Shown piece after piece: positions 4,795 through 5,668 of a DNA stretch of 5,668 bases. The translations under genes and the position numbers were made by a program. The DNA comes from Patescibacteria group bacterium. GTDB taxonomy: Bacteria > Patescibacteriota > Gracilibacteria > UBA1369 > PNNO01. The stretch covers positions 1 to 5,668 of the forward strand of contig JAJRYP010000013.1 in NCBI GenBank assembly GCA_024275695.1, read 5' to 3'. Below the pieces are notes generated by a model, which did not search any database, was not told the origin of the DNA, and saw only the letters and a list, made by a program, of their open reading frames with translations. Each line of letters opens with the position of its first letter. The first letter of the stretch is position 1.

Positions 4795-5668
4795 ATGGTT
4801 TTAAAAAATTTGAAAATATGGTTGACTGCGCTTGCCTTCCTTCTTTTTTCAATTATCGTCATTGGACTTTTTAGCATGTGGACATCGCCGGAATTCCTTC
4901 CCGGTTATTCACTCGCTTTTCTTGCGGGAATCTCAATGATTTTTTTGCCATGTACTTTTCCTCTTGTTTTTATAATCGTTCCGTTGGCGCTCTCTCGTAA
5001 AGTGGGAAAAGGTCTTTTAATGGCTTTGTTTTTTGGACTTGGCTTAATATTGACATTTTCTTTATACGGTATGGCGCTTGGTTGGCTGGGCGGTTTTGTC
5101 GCATTATATAAAGTGATAGGGATTATGTTGCTCATAGGTGGTATAGCGGCATTGATATTCGGTCTGTCCGAACTGGAATTAATTAAATTCAGACTACCTT
5201 TCATACAAGCAATGATTCCGGCATCTTTACAGAAAAAAAATGATTATATAAGGAGTTTTTTTATGGGATTTTTACTTGGAAACGCGGGTGTCGGCTGTCC
5301 TAATCCGGCTTTTTATATATTATTCGGATATGTTGCGACATTGGGTATTCCGACAATAGGGGCTTCATTGGGTGCGGTGCACGGTTTAGGTAGGGTCGTA
5401 CCGTTATTATTTTTGGTTGTTTTGGCGATTTTAGGCATTAATGCAATGAATAAACTGAATACTTATCAAGCCAAAGTTAAAAGATGGGTTGCCTGGGCAT
5501 TGGTTGTTCTTGGTGCTTTTATATTAAATTACGGATTGTTTGGAATGGCATGGTTTCAAGATTCGATTATTCATCAAGCATGGAATAAACTTTTGGAAGG
5601 TGTTTTTTCGAGGATTGCAGAATCATCCGCACTCGAATCAACTCTTGAAATACCGTTTGGCACGGGAG
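4795..5668 (+). CDS. ccdA: CcdA/DsbD-type transmembrane thiol-redox protein (runs off right edge)
   Basis: The frame is open for 291 residues to the window end. It encodes a polytopic membrane protein of the CcdA/DsbD transmembrane family, which carries reducing power from cytoplasmic thioredoxin across the membrane to extracytoplasmic thiol proteins. A first hydrophobic segment (about 8-28) precedes the core. The core has GISMIFLPCTFPL (45-57) with Cys53 in the family's Pro-Cys-x-x-Pro setting, and GNAGVGCPNPAFY (162-174) with Cys168, the second redox cysteine in the pseudo-symmetric half. Further membrane segments lie at about 73-91, 103-123, 152-164, 173-195, 200-216 and 230-252. The extra N-terminal segment and the soluble tail after 253 make it longer than minimal CcdA; the tail may lead into another domain beyond the window. 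An in-frame TGA directly before the ATG at 4795 rules out an upstream start. A likely partner is the DsbA-like protein at 1137. Confidence 0.88.
   Translation, partial: MVLKNLKIWLTALAFLLFSIIVIGLFSMWTSPEFLPGYSLAFLAGISMIFLPCTFPLVFIIVPLALSRKVGKGLLMALFFGLGLILTFSLYGMALGWLGGFVALYKVIGIMLLIGGIAALIFGLSELELIKFRLPFIQAMIPASLQKKNDYIRSFFMGFLLGNAGVGCPNPAFYILFGYVATLGIPTIGASLGAVHGLGRVVPLLFLVVLAILGINAMNKLNTYQAKVKRWVAWALVVLGAFILNYGLFGMAWFQDSIIHQAWNKLLEGVFSRIAESSALESTLEIPFGTG

Noticed and set aside
4905..5204. Open frame of 99 codons on the minus strand
   Set aside because: It lies antisense to the CcdA-like gene, whose conserved Cys and Pro motifs are clear; the protein is low-complexity Pro/Ser/Lys with no family signal.

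Overview
The window is AT-rich bacterial DNA holding a copper and extracytoplasmic thiol-redox gene neighbourhood. It contains the start of a Cu(I)-type P1B ATPase, a DsbA-type oxidoreductase, a DUF302 gene, a Met/His-rich exported protein and the start of a CcdA/DsbD-type membrane thiol protein. It also holds a compact three-gene operon of little-studied membrane and membrane-anchored proteins. None of the eight intact start sites, nor that of the broken gene, has a convincing Shine-Dalgarno sequence. That feature, the small genes, the AT-richness and the style of the DsbA and GAF-like proteins would fit a Candidate Phyla Radiation (Patescibacteria) genome. This is an inference and no marker gene is present. 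TGA appears to act as a stop (end of the DUF302 gene), so there is no sign of an altered code.

Layout. Positions 1-551 (minus strand): N-terminal part of a CopA-like ATPase running off the left edge. Positions 552-698: divergent control region with an imperfect 23-bp palindrome over a likely copA promoter and a good sigma-70-type promoter facing right. Positions 699-1085 (plus): small exported Cys/His/Met-cluster protein, followed by a hairpin. Positions 1137-1892 (plus): membrane-anchored DsbA-like protein. Positions 1917-2305 (plus): DUF302 gene broken by a one-base deletion. A bidirectional terminator at 2315-2350 separates it from a convergent minus-strand operon (read 3914 to 2353): a signal-anchored GGHH protein, a multi-span membrane protein with a Cys-Cys-Met-His motif, and a two-TM coiled-coil/GAF-like protein. 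Positions 3940-4029 hold a 90-bp nested palindrome between this operon and the divergent Met-rich protein gene (4069-4620, plus), which ends in an intrinsic terminator. A promoter/dyad region at 4690-4724 precedes a CcdA-like gene (4795 to the right edge).

How the genes may work together (inference). The ATPase would move Cu(I) out of the cytoplasm. Outside the membrane the Met/His-rich protein, the Cys/His-cluster protein and possibly the GGHH protein could bind or pass on copper. The DsbA-like and CcdA-like proteins would set the thiol state of exported cysteines, which copper readily attacks. The CC-membrane/GGHH/GAF-like operon is the least described part and the most interesting.
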